DNA of 64,000 nucleotides from Oncomelania hupensis (Eukaryota; Mollusca; Gastropoda; Littorinimorpha; Pomatiopsidae): assembly GCA_036898135.1 (NCBI GenBank), contig CM072515.1:47591534-47655533 (forward strand). The letters run 5' to 3'. Shown here piece after piece: positions 20,901-31,700 of this stretch. Made by a program: the position numbers and the translations under genes. The notes under the pieces were generated by a model. It had not been told where the DNA came from and ran no database searches. It was given only the letters and a program-made list of their open reading frames with translations. The number at the start of each line of letters is the position of its first letter. Positions within the stretch are counted from its first letter, which is position 1.

Positions 20901-22359
20901 TTTCCGAAAATGTATACTTATACTTTTTATTATCCTATTATGGCTTTTTATGCTATGCCTTTAAAAAGATAGAGCATGCCAAATGGCAAAAGTAAACAAT
21001 TCTGCCAATTGTAAAAATGCTGTCTTTCATGCTAGGACTTCTGAAAATGATGTTGCCTCCAAAGGGCTAATAAACAACACACAATGGCAACCACCAGTGC
21101 CCACAGTCTGTGGCACAGATCTACCTATCCTATCCTATCCCGTAACTTGAAAGTCGTTGGGACACCACAGATGATCCTTTAACCAGCGTACTCCATCTCT
21201 CTCTGTCCTCAGCAACCCTCATGGCTTCACTCAGGGTCAAGCCAGTCCATTCTTGAATGTTGTCCTCCCTCCTCTTTTTCTGTCTCCCTCTTCTTCTGCC
21301 TCCTTGCATCATGACTTGCAGGATGGTTTTTGCAAGGCCTGATCCTCTGGAGATGTGGCCATACAACTGAAGGTTCCCTTTCTTCACCACTGTGAGCATG
21401 TCATCGTGTTGTCCAATGACTTGTGTGATGGTCTGTCAAGCTTAGTCGTCGTTGATGTGCTGGGTATAGGAAATGCCCAGCAGAAGTCTTTTGTAGCACC
21501 TCATCTTCATGCTTTGTATTCTTTGTTGTAGGTCTGCTGTGAGGGTCCATGTTTCGCAAGCGTATAGGAAGATGGAGATGACAAGGTAGCGCAGCCGCTT
21601 TATCTTGGAGTGTAGACTGGTGGTCCTGTCTTTCCAAATGGGCTTCAACGTTGTCAGGGCAGTACTGCCAACTAGTTGTTTGTGCCATCCTGAAGAGGAC
21701 TGTTGTACTAAAAAATGAAAGCACTGTTTTAGCCAAGAATTGCACCACTCTGGAACAAACTACCATTGCATGTTAAAAAAGCTAACAACTAAATACCTTT
21801 AAAAACCTTCTGGCAAAGGTAAGTTTGATTGTGGAATCCAAATTTGATTTCGATAAATGATTTTCAGTTTAATTTTAAATGCCGGAACAACTGCAAAACT
21901 AACCGTAAAATTTAATGTCCTATAAAAACAGGGACATAAAAAAGCTGTGAAGCTTAACATAGTCCCTTGAACTGAACTGAACTGAACTGTTGGGGCCCAT
22001 TGTCTGCTCCTAAATATTTGATCTACAGATCCCGCAAACTTGCAATTCCAGGATCCCTGGCAGGACCACTGATCATATCTGAAAAGATAGCCGCTCAAAC
22101 TTACCAGCTATTCCGTAATATTCACAAGAACTGAAGCACAAGCAAGTCTCTGTGGGAAGAAAGGCGAAAACTGAACCGAATACCCATGCCTTTTCCCTGT
22201 AACAAAGCTTGGCATTTCTGATCATATCTGAAAAGGTAGCCGCTCAAACTTACCAGCTATTCCGTAATATTCACAAGAAGCACAAGCAAGTCTCTGTGGG
22301 AAGAAAGGCGAAAACTGAACCGAATATCCATGCCTTTTCCCTGTTACAAAGCTTGGCAT
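12392..22359 (-). CDS. PEX7: PEX7, peroxisomal PTS2-signal receptor (complete, 10 exons)
   Basis: Encodes the WD40 receptor that binds proteins with the N-terminal PTS2 signal in the cytosol and carries them to the peroxisome import machinery. Exons (minus): 22254-22359, 20462-20634, 18576-18611, 16768-16845, 16410-16518, 15964-16073, 15509-15622, 15079-15134, 14469-14565, 12392-12457. Together 945 nt, 314 residues plus stop, with every phase matching; animal PEX7 is about 320 residues. Diagnostic blocks: [71 protein letters not shown] and C-terminal IADCAWDG. The WD repeats follow the family order. It is divergent to NPAT across a short spacer. Introns hold LINE fragments, a solo LTR and a probable MITE. 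Exon 1 is duplicated. Confidence 0.95.
12664..13310 (-). mobile_element. L2-like LINE 3' fragment
   Basis: In PEX7 intron 9. Encodes [20 protein letters not shown] then [17 protein letters not shown], the usual C terminus of L2/CR1-group RT, and ends in GGCGCTATATAAAATG with an (ATT)n tail (plus-strand AAT repeats at 12665-12697). Confidence 0.75.
13440..13500 (+). repeat. GTCCCC-hairpin repeat (copy 2)
   Basis: Imperfect palindrome: GTAAATTA-AC-GTCCCC, 16-base loop, GGGGAC-AA-TAATTTAC, preceded by CATT repeats. In PEX7 intron 9. Confidence 0.55.
13590..14172. mobile_element. Solo LTR (family 1, copy 1)
   Basis: 583 bp, TG...CA ends (TGTAACACTCG to ACGTAACA), perfect 5-bp TSD CTCTC (13585-13589, 14173-14177). 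A TATATAG-like box lies at 13809-13816. Same family as 42919-43582. Retroviral-type LTR retrotransposon left as a solo LTR in PEX7 intron 9; no internal genes. Confidence 0.82.
14469..14565 (-). CDS. PEX7: PEX7 exon 9, WD repeats 5-6
   Basis: Acceptor TGTTGCAG, donor GTTAGA. Encodes [19 protein letters not shown] then [13 protein letters not shown]; the EHHTEF-x-x-GLDF block is a PEX7 signature. Confidence 0.95.
15079..15134 (-). CDS. PEX7: PEX7 exon 8, WD repeat 5
   Basis: Acceptor TTTTCAG, donor GTAAGC. Encodes [19 protein letters not shown], corresponding to the SPF...LAS-x-SYD segment of the family. Confidence 0.92.
15509..15622 (-). CDS. PEX7: PEX7 exon 7, WD repeats 4-5
   Basis: Acceptor ATTGACAG, donor GTAGAA. 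Encodes [19 protein letters not shown], then [10 protein letters not shown], matching WD repeat 4 and the start of repeat 5. Exactly 38 codons. Confidence 0.94.
15964..16073 (-). CDS. PEX7: PEX7 exon 6, WD repeats 3-4
   Basis: Acceptor GCTTCAG, donor GTATTG. Encodes [16 protein letters not shown], then [16 protein letters not shown], a segment very strongly conserved in PEX7. Confidence 0.95.
16410..16518 (-). CDS. PEX7: PEX7 exon 5, WD repeats 2-3
   Basis: Acceptor TTTTTCAG, donor GTTTGA. Encodes [19 protein letters not shown], then [16 protein letters not shown] repeat 2 ends and repeat 3 starts. Leaves one base for the next exon. Confidence 0.94.
16556..16690. repeat. Tandem duplication, about 70 bp
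   Basis: Two adjacent copies of a unit starting ACACTATAATTACCCTTT and ending in T-rich sequence, between PEX7 exons 4 and 5. Almost identical, so recent. Confidence 0.8.
16768..16845 (-). CDS. PEX7: PEX7 exon 4, WD repeat 2
   Basis: Acceptor TTCTGTCAG, donor GTGAGT. Encodes [16 protein letters not shown], then [10 protein letters not shown], the core of WD repeat 2. Phase 0 on both sides. Confidence 0.94.
17100..17690 (+). mobile_element. L2-like LINE 3' fragment
   Basis: In PEX7 intron 3. Encodes [38 protein letters not shown], then [20 protein letters not shown] and [13 protein letters not shown], followed by GTGCGCAATATAAATCCC and an (ATT)n tail. Fairly intact C terminus; 5'-truncated. 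Confidence 0.78.
17882..17944. repeat. (CT)n microsatellite
   Basis: About 31 CT units in PEX7 intron 3. Confidence 0.95.
18576..18611 (-). CDS. PEX7: PEX7 exon 3 (36-nt micro-exon)
   Basis: Twelve codons, [12 protein letters not shown], between acceptor TTTTTCAG and donor GTAAG. It aligns with the family segment that joins WD repeats 1 and 2 (pattern PLQ-x-x-KEH-x-x-E). Phase 0 on both sides. Confidence 0.92.
18620..19700. other. PEX7 intron 2 sequence, nothing recognised
   Basis: AT-rich intron between exons 3 and 2. No repeat family or coding sequence could be identified. Confidence 0.5.
19709..20385. mobile_element. Possible TIR element in PEX7 intron 2
   Basis: Ends ATTGAAGTCGTGCCG and CTCCGCGACTTCAAT form a TIR of about 10 bp around 675 bp of non-coding DNA. 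No clear TSD, so this is tentative. Confidence 0.4.
20462..20634 (-). CDS. PEX7: PEX7 exon 2, WD repeat 1
   Basis: Acceptor TTTGCAG, donor GTAGTC. Reads [20 protein letters not shown] then [14 protein letters not shown] and [14 protein letters not shown], which is WD repeat 1 of PEX7. Phase 1 in, phase 0 out. Confidence 0.95.
21124..21700 (-). mobile_element. GGATA-tailed LINE, 3' fragment (copy B)
   Basis: In PEX7 intron 1. Minus-strand fragments: [35 protein letters not shown], then [19 protein letters not shown] and [17 protein letters not shown] to SSYGIG and stop within the TATCC-type tail (21124-21140). Frameshifted, 5'-truncated. Clade uncertain (RTE- or Ingi-like C terminus). Confidence 0.75.
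22071..22219 (-). pseudogene. Tandem duplicate of PEX7 exon 1, frameshifted
   Basis: A 149-bp unit nearly identical to the next unit, 22220-22362, placed head to tail. It repeats the start codon (22215-22213), the exon and the donor, but has 5 extra bases near 22128 (AACTG inserted next to GAAGCAC), so its frame breaks after RLACAS. If spliced to exon 2 it could not make PEX7. It sits between the intact exon 1 and exon 2, so correct splicing must skip its donor. Confidence 0.85.
22254..22359 (-). CDS. PEX7: PEX7 exon 1 (intact copy)
   Basis: Start ATG at 22359-22357, donor GTAAGT below 22254. Encodes [19 protein letters not shown] to CEYYGIAG, the conserved N terminus that leads into WD repeat 1. 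Chosen over the neighbouring duplicate because only this copy keeps the frame into exon 2. Confidence 0.9.
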
Positions 22360-22701
22360 TTCTGGCTTTTGTTGATGGTAGATTGACCTTTGCCCTCCAC
22401 GTGGGAGTCGTAATCTTTAATGATCTCCCCTTTTAATACGACATTGGCTATTATTTTTTTGCCTACAATTTTTCAACACAAAAGAGTGTATGTAAAGCTT
22501 AGCTCACACTTTTATTACCATTGGTTTATTTTCTTTATTGGTATAGTTAATTAATAAGCAAAATGTGATTTCAAGGTAAAAGAAGTAGTTTGTAACGACG
22601 TTCCGGAAATCGTTTCATTTACCGCCATTGACCTCATCTCAGACTGCCAATGGTAGATTACAAAACAAGAAAGTTGCTTTTGCTAATTTTCATTTGCAAC
22701 C
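22360..22701. promoter_or_regulatory. Divergent PEX7/NPAT promoter region
   Basis: Only 342 bp separate the PEX7 and NPAT start codons, which point away from each other. The spacer holds a palindromic ETS-type site TTCCGGAA (22601-22608) and a CCAAT box (22647-22651), common in bidirectional housekeeping and cell-cycle promoters. No TATA box is seen at a convincing place. The role is inferred from layout and motifs. Confidence 0.6.
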
Positions 22702-22753
22702 ATGCAGGATGATTCTGGCTTTCTTCCATCAGAAATATGTCGTCTTGTCCTCG
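22702..22753 (+). CDS. NPAT: NPAT exon 1, start of LisH
   Basis: ATG at 22702 in CAACCATGC; donor GTAAGT at 22754. Encodes MQDDSGFLPSEICRLVL, the first helix of the LisH domain. It splits a Gly codon with exon 2, making the family sequence LVLGFL. The exon is too short to be found by length alone. Confidence 0.88.
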
Positions 22754-25700
22754 GTAAGTCATGACTGCGTGTTTTAAACACCCTAGTTTATTTGCTTTAA
22801 CTTTTTAGTTGTGTGCGGTTGTGTTTTCAAAACCGAAGTTTGCTGTTTGGTTCAATGTTTTGTTGGTAATCATCCTTTTGAATTTTTCAAATTATATATC
22901 ATGAGGGTTTTGAGACCATGAAACTCGTATTATTCATAATAATTATGTTTTGTTCGATTAAAAATTATGTTCTTTTTATTTATAATTTACTTTCACTTTC
23001 AAATATGATGCTTTCTCAAGTTTCTGACCACAGTCATAATAATATTAATAATTTTGGACTTCCAAAGATTGACTGTTCTTTTGTATTATTAATTTATTTA
23101 CTTTATGCTTTGTTGCTAGTTCTTGCTGATTGAATCACAGCATGAAATCGGTTAACGAGGGGAGATTATGATATGGTCAAGGTCGCATGTAACATGGAGG
23201 CTGGTTTTTGAGTTCAGGCTTTTGGATGTTAACTTTTTTGATAGCTAAAACAGTCTCCGACTAGAGCAAACTTAATTGCAGTTTTATGCAACATATAATC
23301 AGAGAAATAAGCTCCTCTGGTTTTTACAAACTATAAATAACTTAATAAGCCTTGTTGATTTTTGAATGTATTATTGGGATCGCTCACCAGCAGCCGAGTA
23401 GGCCTAGTGAAGTATCACTGTTTATACTAATACAATATTATAGTAATAAACTAACTTTCACTTCCACTGTAGTGAAGGAGGTAAGTTTTTTCTTCCTTTA
23501 GTGAGCACTTTAAACTTGCTAAAAACGTATTATACTTGCACAAGTAACTACAGGATTTATTTCGTATTTTTGTTTATAAATATTTTAACACTTGGTTCAA
23601 TTACCCTTTGGACTAACTTATTAGAATTGTGTGGTGATTGAGTTTAGCATTAACTTGTTATTAGTTAGCATAACTTGTTGAAAAATAATTACTACTAGTA
23701 TTATAATATTGAGATAATACAGCAGTTGGAATGACCTCAAGGAAGAAATCCCAAAGTGATAGAGGGAAAGGACAAAGGTGGAGGGGCTTCAAAGGTGAAA
23801 AAAGTGCCACCTACTTGCAGAATATGGGTGTGTGTTAAATGTGAGGAATCCATTGGAGAGGATGATGAAGCAATTGAATGTTATGGATGTAAGGAATGGT
23901 GCCATCGTTCTTGTTCAGAACTGACAGAAAACCAGTTTGGTTGTTGTAAGGAGGGAGGGAACTTCATTCAGTGGTTTTGTGTTGGTTGTAGGGATCGCAA
24001 AAGCGAGGATATTGATTCAAGGTCACGTATGGAAGTACAATTAGGAAAGATACTGTTGGCTATTGAGTCTCTTAGTCAGAGAATTGTTAGCCTTGAAGCC
24101 ACCCACTCTGTAGAGGAATTAGATAAAAAGATCCAAAATGCAGTGGATAAAAAGGTTGAAGAGTATCTGGATGAAAAGATGGAAAAAGAAAAAAGAAAAC
24201 TGAATATTATTGTCACAAATATACCTGAAAGTTCAGAGGAGTCTATGGAAAACAGAAGAAAAGATGATGTTGAGAAAGTGAGGAACATTATAGGAAAGAT
24301 CTCAGATGTACCTAGAGACCATATAGACATCTCAATGAGACTAGGCCAGATTAAGCTTGGTCGTAATGGCCAACCTAGACTCCTGAAGCCAGTAGTCAAG
24401 ACAGAGGAGTCAAAGAAGAAAATTATGCAGAATGCACACAAATTAAACAGAAATGTTGAAAACCCTAAGGATAGAGTGTATATATCAACAATGATAACAC
24501 ATTTGCTGAACGGATGAAAATCAAGGAGGGAAGAGGTTGATGAAAGGAGAAGAAGGGGTGAAAATGACTGGGTAGTCAATTATAGAGATTTCACCATTGT
24601 TAAACGGGCAGTCAGACCAGACCAGGCGACAGTGAGACCTCGTAAATTGGAGACTGCAGCCGCTGGGGTGGCTGAGATGCCCAGTTCTCAGTCAGACCCC
24701 CCCCAAAATTGACAAAACTTTCAGAGCAACATCCATGTAAATAATTGTACAAAGCATACTGATATTCATGTAAATAGAGACAAGATTGGTACGGAGGTAC
24801 CTTTTGATTCATGCAAGATTCTGTACAGCAATGTCGATTCTTTTCTAAATAAGAAAGATGGGTTGATTTTACGATTAGAAAGCATTAGGCCCCAGATCAT
24901 CGGCTTGACGGAAATTAAGGCTAAAAATCAAATTTATGATGTCAGTGACTCTGAGCTGCAAATTAATAAATATGATATGTTCATGAATAATAAACCCAAA
25001 AGGGGTATTGTTATGTACTTCGACAAAAAACTAAACGCTAGGGAATGCAATGAACTAAATAATTCACAGTTTGATGAAATGAATCCCTCTGGTGTTCATA
25101 CAATGGTGCACAAAACGAAACTGTACTTGTTGGTTGTATTTATCGTAGCCCGGATAATTTATACCATCAGTTTCAACAGAATACTGCAAACCATAGATTT
25201 CCAAAAGTTCAGATGCCACGGTTTTACAGAATCAATTTTTTGTATGTTTTCTCTCCGCCTTTTCGATTTTTCTCCACACAATCTGCATTTATAATGAGTT
25301 TAACTTATCTATGTGATACTGTTCGGTATGAGCTATATGAGATCCACTATCCATTTTAATATATATACAATAAATTAAAAGCTAACTGAAACTTTCCAGT
25401 GCACAACATAAACTAGAACTTCCACAGTCATGAATTAAAGACAAAACTAGCTGGGCGTGGGCTCACAGTAAACTCTAAGGAAATAATTGGGCGCCTGTTG
25501 CACACAATTTGCCAGTAACGTACCACAGTCCAAAAACTCACTAAAAACATAATCCCAGCAACGAATAGTTTTCAAAGATCACGTCAACTTGAAGAACACA
25601 TATTAAAGTTTCTTCACACAAAAAACCACACACACAGAGTCACTAATACCTTGACTATCCCAACTCGAACACAGAATAATCCAAGTTCGTCAAAGTACTT

Positions 25701-28700
25701 GAAATTTTGTGTATTTTGCAATTACTGCAAGTCTAGGAAAGGAAAAATAAATTCACCAAAAAAAAAGTAACTCAGCTAAATCCACGACACTTCTCTACAA
25801 TATACTTGAAACAATAACGGGCAAACATCACCAAATGTATCCCAAAAACTCTTGTTAATACAAATTCCTGAGCAATTACCAACACCACACTATCAGACTA
25901 CAAACTTCGCGCTTGCTATGATTTTCTACTAATTTTTCCCGCTCAGCGTCTCGTCCTTTGTGTGCATGAAAGGAAAAAAAAATTCACAAAAAATTAAGTA
26001 GCTCAACAAAATCCACGAAACTAGTCCACAATATAGTTGAAACATTAGCGTTTTAACTTCACCAATTTTCTCCCCACAACCGAGGCTATTAGAAATTCCC
26101 GATCAATAAATGCACACTTGCCACAAATTGCATTCAGAATTTACACATGGCAGCGAAGACCGGCGTGTGTGCGAGGGATTTGGTCTGCAGCCTACGCGGG
26201 CTTTGTGTGATAGCAGGGCAATGTATAGGCCTAATGCTGGAAGCTGCATGCGTGCCGATGCCAGACAAGAATAGCACAGTGCGCTGCTAGTGACTGAGAC
26301 CTAAGAGCAGAGTTTATAAAAGACTTGAGCCGGTGTGAGCAGGAATGTATGCCCCCTTTCGCATGTCACAGTCAATTCTGCATCATCATAATCGTATTCA
26401 TAGCAACTTGCACTATGAAATCTTTGGTGTGGAACAATCAAAATCAAACAAAAAAGGTGCCAAGAAGTGACAAACCCATAATTGCGTATTTACTTATTTT
26501 GGTCACTAACACTAGTAACAGTAACACTAAGAAGACTAAAAAAAGGGATCATCCACTCTAAAACTTGAAGTGAATAGTTTAACTACCAATGATTATATTT
26601 TGAGATCACCCTTGTGATCCCCTGGCCAACACATAGCACGGTTTTTCTTCTTTCAGTTTATCACTTTGTGTGTTGATTTATAATATGTGTTTGCTTCATT
26701 GTTTAATTATTGAGCCTTACTTGCATTACATATAAAGTTTTAGAGTGTAGTCTGTGGTGTTATTGTTAACCATTTTAATGACAATGAACTTTATGTAAGA
26801 TGCCAGCATGGGTTTTGGAGAAAATCATGTGTCATTCGGCTCAGACAGGTAATGGAAGACTTAACAACTCATTTAGACAACAAGCAGCCGGTAGATGTTA
26901 TTTACTTAGATTTCCGTAAGTCATTTGATAGGTACCTCATGAGAGATCATTGAAGAAATTTGCTGCAGCTTATGGAATAACCGGATGTATCATTAATTGG
27001 ATTTGGCAATTTTACTGTTAGAGTTGGAAATGCTAGGTCTGCATAAACTAAGGTTTTAAGTGGTATCCCTCAAGGCAGTATTTCTAGGTCCAATTTTATT
27101 TACAATATTTATTTATGACTTGCCTGAATTAGTTCAAAGTGTATGTAACATTTTTGCAGATGATTCTATCCTATATTCTATCCCTTAACTCGAAAGTCGT
27201 TGGGGCATCACAGATGATCGTTTAATGTCTAATGATACTAAAATTTATAACCTCTCCAGTAAGAAAGGCATATATTGCAACAAGACTTAGACTACAAACA
27301 TGGACTAAGCAGCTGAACATATATTTTGACTAGTAATTTTTGACGGGATGCTTAGTTTTTATATACACATTAACAATTGTGTTAACAAAACGAACAGAAT
27401 TATTGGATTAGTAAAGAGATACATTTAATTTCCTTGATAAAGATCTATACATTTGACAAGTTATACTATAGCCCGGTATAGGGATTAATTTACCTCACTA
27501 TGCAAATGTTGTGTAGTGTCCAATGCTCAAGAGGTAGTCAGTATGAGTAATTATAAAAAGAGTTCAGAGAAGAGCCACAAAGTTGATGAAAAATGTCATT
27601 CCATGTCTTACACAGAGAGACTGAAGTATCTCAATCTGCATTCTTTATTAGTTTATATGGAAATAGAATTAGAGGCGATTTAATTCAATCTTTTAAAATA
27701 TATAATATTAATAAAATTCATGATTTAGAATGGTCAGATTGCAGTGGTGTTCCTAGGATTAGAGGGCAATAGGACAAAATGTCCTAAATCATAAAACTAA
27801 TCGGACATCATGTCCTGACTACATAAAAGCAATAGGACATTCAGATTGTGAAGCGAACCGATTAATGGTGCTTCTTTAAATCGTTGCAGAGGAAGTATGG
27901 TGTCGGTTATTTCCCTTTCAAAAGTGTCGAGAGTTGCGGCCCTTTTGTTGTTCGACGGAATGTACTAAAGAGTGATAATAGTCTAGCATTGTCCACTATT
28001 CAAACTCGTTTTAACGGCTTTGACACCCCAGTTTATACAGATGTTTCTTGCAGTGACCGCTCTAGTCATAATACTATCGGACAATGACCGCTAATTTCGC
28101 AATAGAATCGGACATTTGACGGGACACAGGTGTTTGCATTCGGTCATTTTCCAAACGAATCGGACCATGACCGATGTCCGAGGCCTCGGGACATCACTGA
28201 GATTGATTTCTAACACATTATCACAATAAAACTAGGAATCCAGAATGTAAGATTCTTAAACAGGATTGTAATACCAACATCAGCAAAGTGTGCATGAGAT
28301 AGAATGTTCATAAAAGATTTACAGACTGTTTAGTCCTCAACCTCCTACTACTAGTACTACTATAATAATAATATTAATAATAATAATAATACAGGATGCT
28401 ATGTATGCGCCTTTCCCCAAGGCTCAAAGCGCGGCGATCTATACCAACATACACGCTCACCTGTCTCATTTACCCTCACACACACCAAATACACATACAT
28501 CACTCAAACAGGTGATGTAAAGGCAGGAAGATCGCTATTAGAAGACGGAAGAAAATCGAATTTTTATTTTTGAAATTTTTATATTGACTGCATCCTGTAC
28601 CATTATTAACTCTTAGCGTCCTATAAGGTTTTCTGTACATTTGCGCCTATATCCTGTAAGGATTTCAAGTTTATTGCAATAAATTGGGTTATGAATTTGA

Positions 28701-31700
28701 AAAAATTGCAAAAAAAATTTATTTATTGTCACATTAACTTCATATTTTAGGATATGTTTACAAAATGGTTATTCTATGTACCCAAAGAACCATTTTGACT
28801 TTAGTACTATTTTTACCTGTTGGAATCTTGTAATTAATTCATAATTACAGGTATTTTATGGACTATGTTAATAAAACAACAACAAGACAGTGTTGATTGC
28901 ATGTGAATGTGTGCACAGACAGTCAATACAGACAAGAAAACTCACTCTGGTTGTCTACACCAAGTCCTTGTGCTCTTTCAGCAATAAGCTCATCAATAAG
29001 GTTACCAAACTCACTATTACTGTCGGAGCTACCCCTGCCATCATGGCCGAAAATTTCGCAAACTCAAACCTCAAACAAAATCGTTAAAATAGTACACAAA
29101 ACCACGTCAAACTTGTGAAAACGATAGCGGAAAACACACGGGAACCTTTCCAGAAGTTGACTAAACCTTCTCTCACGCAGTGGAGAGTTCCTATTTCCTG
29201 TGATTTCATGACTAAAAGTTGCACTAACGAGGCGCGCATTACCGCGCTTCAGGATTACGGGCGAGGTGCGCATTACCGCGCTATAGGACGCTAAGAGTTA
29301 AAGGGAGGGAGGAAACCGGAGTGCCCGGAGAAAACCCTCGGTGACCTCAATAGTCTCGGACCTAAGTCACATATGTTCGCCCCTTGCGGGAATCGAACCC
29401 AAGACCTTCGGCATAGGAAACCGGCGACTTATCCACTGCGCCACGAGGCCACCCCACCAACTACTACTATTACTATTACTACTACATTATTTTTCATATT
29501 GCTGTTATTTTTGAAAACTTTTGTTTTGTTTTTTAACATTATTTGCTGATACGGATATTGTTTGCTGATAGGATTGCTGAGGACAGAGAAAGATGGAGTA
29601 CGCTGGTTAACGATCATATGTAGTGCCCCTATGACCTTCGAGTTATACTTATAGGATAGGATAGGCTGAAACCATTTATTGACGTTCGTGTTGTTGTGTT
29701 TTTTTAAACAGGATTTTTAAAGGAAGGAAATTGTGCCAGAACGTATGACACTTACCTGAAAGAATGTGTAGACTTGAGAGAGTACCAGTTATTGTTGAAA
29801 CGAGGACGCAAGTACCCAACCACCATCATGGGCATGACACTCACAGACATACTCAACGACTATGCCAGACTCAAGTTGCAGTTACAAGGGCGAGGTGAGC
29901 TGTCACAATATTTAATATAATTATTATAATTGTTCTTATGTAGTGCTTACCAAGGCCAATCCCTCAACACAGTGCATAGCTTCAAATATTTAGGAGCCAT
30001 TGTATCAGACAATGGGTCCCGACAGGAAGTCCTCTCCAGGATTGCACAAACAACTGCTGCCTTGGCGAGGTTGAAGCCCATTTGGAAAGACAGGACTATC
30101 ACTGTATCAGTCTTCATTTCAAGGTAAGACTGCTGCACTCCCTTGTCATCTCCATTTTCCTATATGCTTGCGAAACATGGACCCTCACAGCAGATCTAAA
30201 ACAAAGAATACAAAGCATGGAGATGAGGTGCTACAGAAGACTTCTGGGCATTTCCTATACCCAGCACATCACCAACGACTAAGTCCGACAGACCATCACA
30301 CAAGCCATTGGGCAACACGATGACCTGCTCACAGTGGTGAAAAAATTGAAACTTCGATGGTATGGCCACGTCACCAGATCATCAGGTCTTGCAAAGACCA
30401 TCCTGCAAGGCACAGTGCAAGGAGGTAGAGGAAGAGGGAGACCCAAAAAGAGGCGGGAGGACAACATTCGAGAATGGACTGGTTTGACACTGAGCGAAAC
30501 AATCAGGGTTGCTGAGGACAGGGAAAGATAGAGTACGCTGGTTAAACGATCATCTGTGGTGCCCCTACGACCTCAGAGTTATGGGATAGGATAGGATGGT
30601 GCTTACCAGTTCAAGAGCTGCTAAACTAGATGCTGGCTGAACCAGGATCTTAACAGATTCACCCGAGTTGCCAACTTACAGCCTTAAGCGCATGTGCGTT
30701 TTGTCTAACACCCCAGACAACTGGGCACAGTCATGGCAGATGGGACCTAGTGCTTGGTGGGTGTATTATATGTTGTGTCTTGCAATATTACAAATGCATT
30801 TTTATTTTTCAAATTTCATTTTATGCATGAAAGCCTTTGGCCTTGAGCGCAAACTGTGCATAAAATGAATAAATTCTTATGTCTTTATAAAGTTTATTAT
30901 TTATTTAACTGTAGTAGCAATTTGAGAAGAAAAACAGGCCATCAAGCCTTTATAAATTGTTCTATATTTATGAATCAAGCATGCAGTTTTTTTCAGTAGA
31001 TATTGGTTATTACTCAGCATTTCTTATCATAGTTTACTCAGAATTACAATTTTAAAAAATTGTTTTGGAATAATTTATTTCTTTTTACATTTTATTAAAA
31101 TCTATAAATATTTTTCTCATTTTCAGACTCATCCATGGCTACTCCAGTACACCTAATGAATTCTGCCAATTCCAGAGTTCTGGCAAACACCCCTGTTGAT
31201 CCAACTCTGTCGGAATTGGGTCCAGAAAACAGTCTGTTGGCTGTCCCACAAACTGCAGGCAGGATTGATAATGCTAGAAACAGCAGAACTACTTCTGCAA
31301 GGACGAGACTGAGTCAAAGCACCCTCACTAAAGAATTATTTAAAATTTCAAAAGGTCTGCCGACACGGCATAATCCCCAAAATCAAGCTCGTCTACGGCC
31401 TGTCGGTTTGCTTGGCAGTCAGAATCTGTCTGCTCGGGAACAACCTTCTACTTCTTCCTGTTCGGACCAAATCGACGTCACAGCCAGCTGGAGTGAACCT
31501 GAACCACAGGCTGCTGATGGTGGTGATAGGGATGATGATAATGGCGATGGTACTGGTAATAACGATGTCACCAATGACTTTGAAACTAGTGGGGCAGTTG
31601 ACGAAACCGATGAACTGATATCTGTGGGATCACCAGAAAGAAATGTGATATCTTCTGAACCTTCTCAAAAGAATTTGTGTGATATGTCACAGAAAGTGCA

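Larger units (their letters stand above)
26740..28330 (+). mobile_element. CR1-like LINE ORF2, reverse-transcriptase remnants
   Basis: Decayed RT domain: CQHGFWRKSCVIRLRQVMED, motif A VIYLDFRKSFD, GIPQGSIS before motif B, and motif C FADD split at 27162 by a short LINE tail before TKIYNLSS. C-terminal parts follow to about 28330 (LGIQNVRFLNRIVIP), split by a TIR element at 27742-28199. Many stops; dead. Probably the same element as 23731-25225. Confidence 0.65.

Noticed and set aside
24076..24579. 167-residue open frame, minus strand
   Set aside because: Antisense shadow of the PHD-type LINE ORF1, low-complexity Ser/Phe-rich.
29385..29455. tRNA gene on the minus strand
   Set aside because: Belongs to a SINE split by a TTAA element; no matching acceptor stem.
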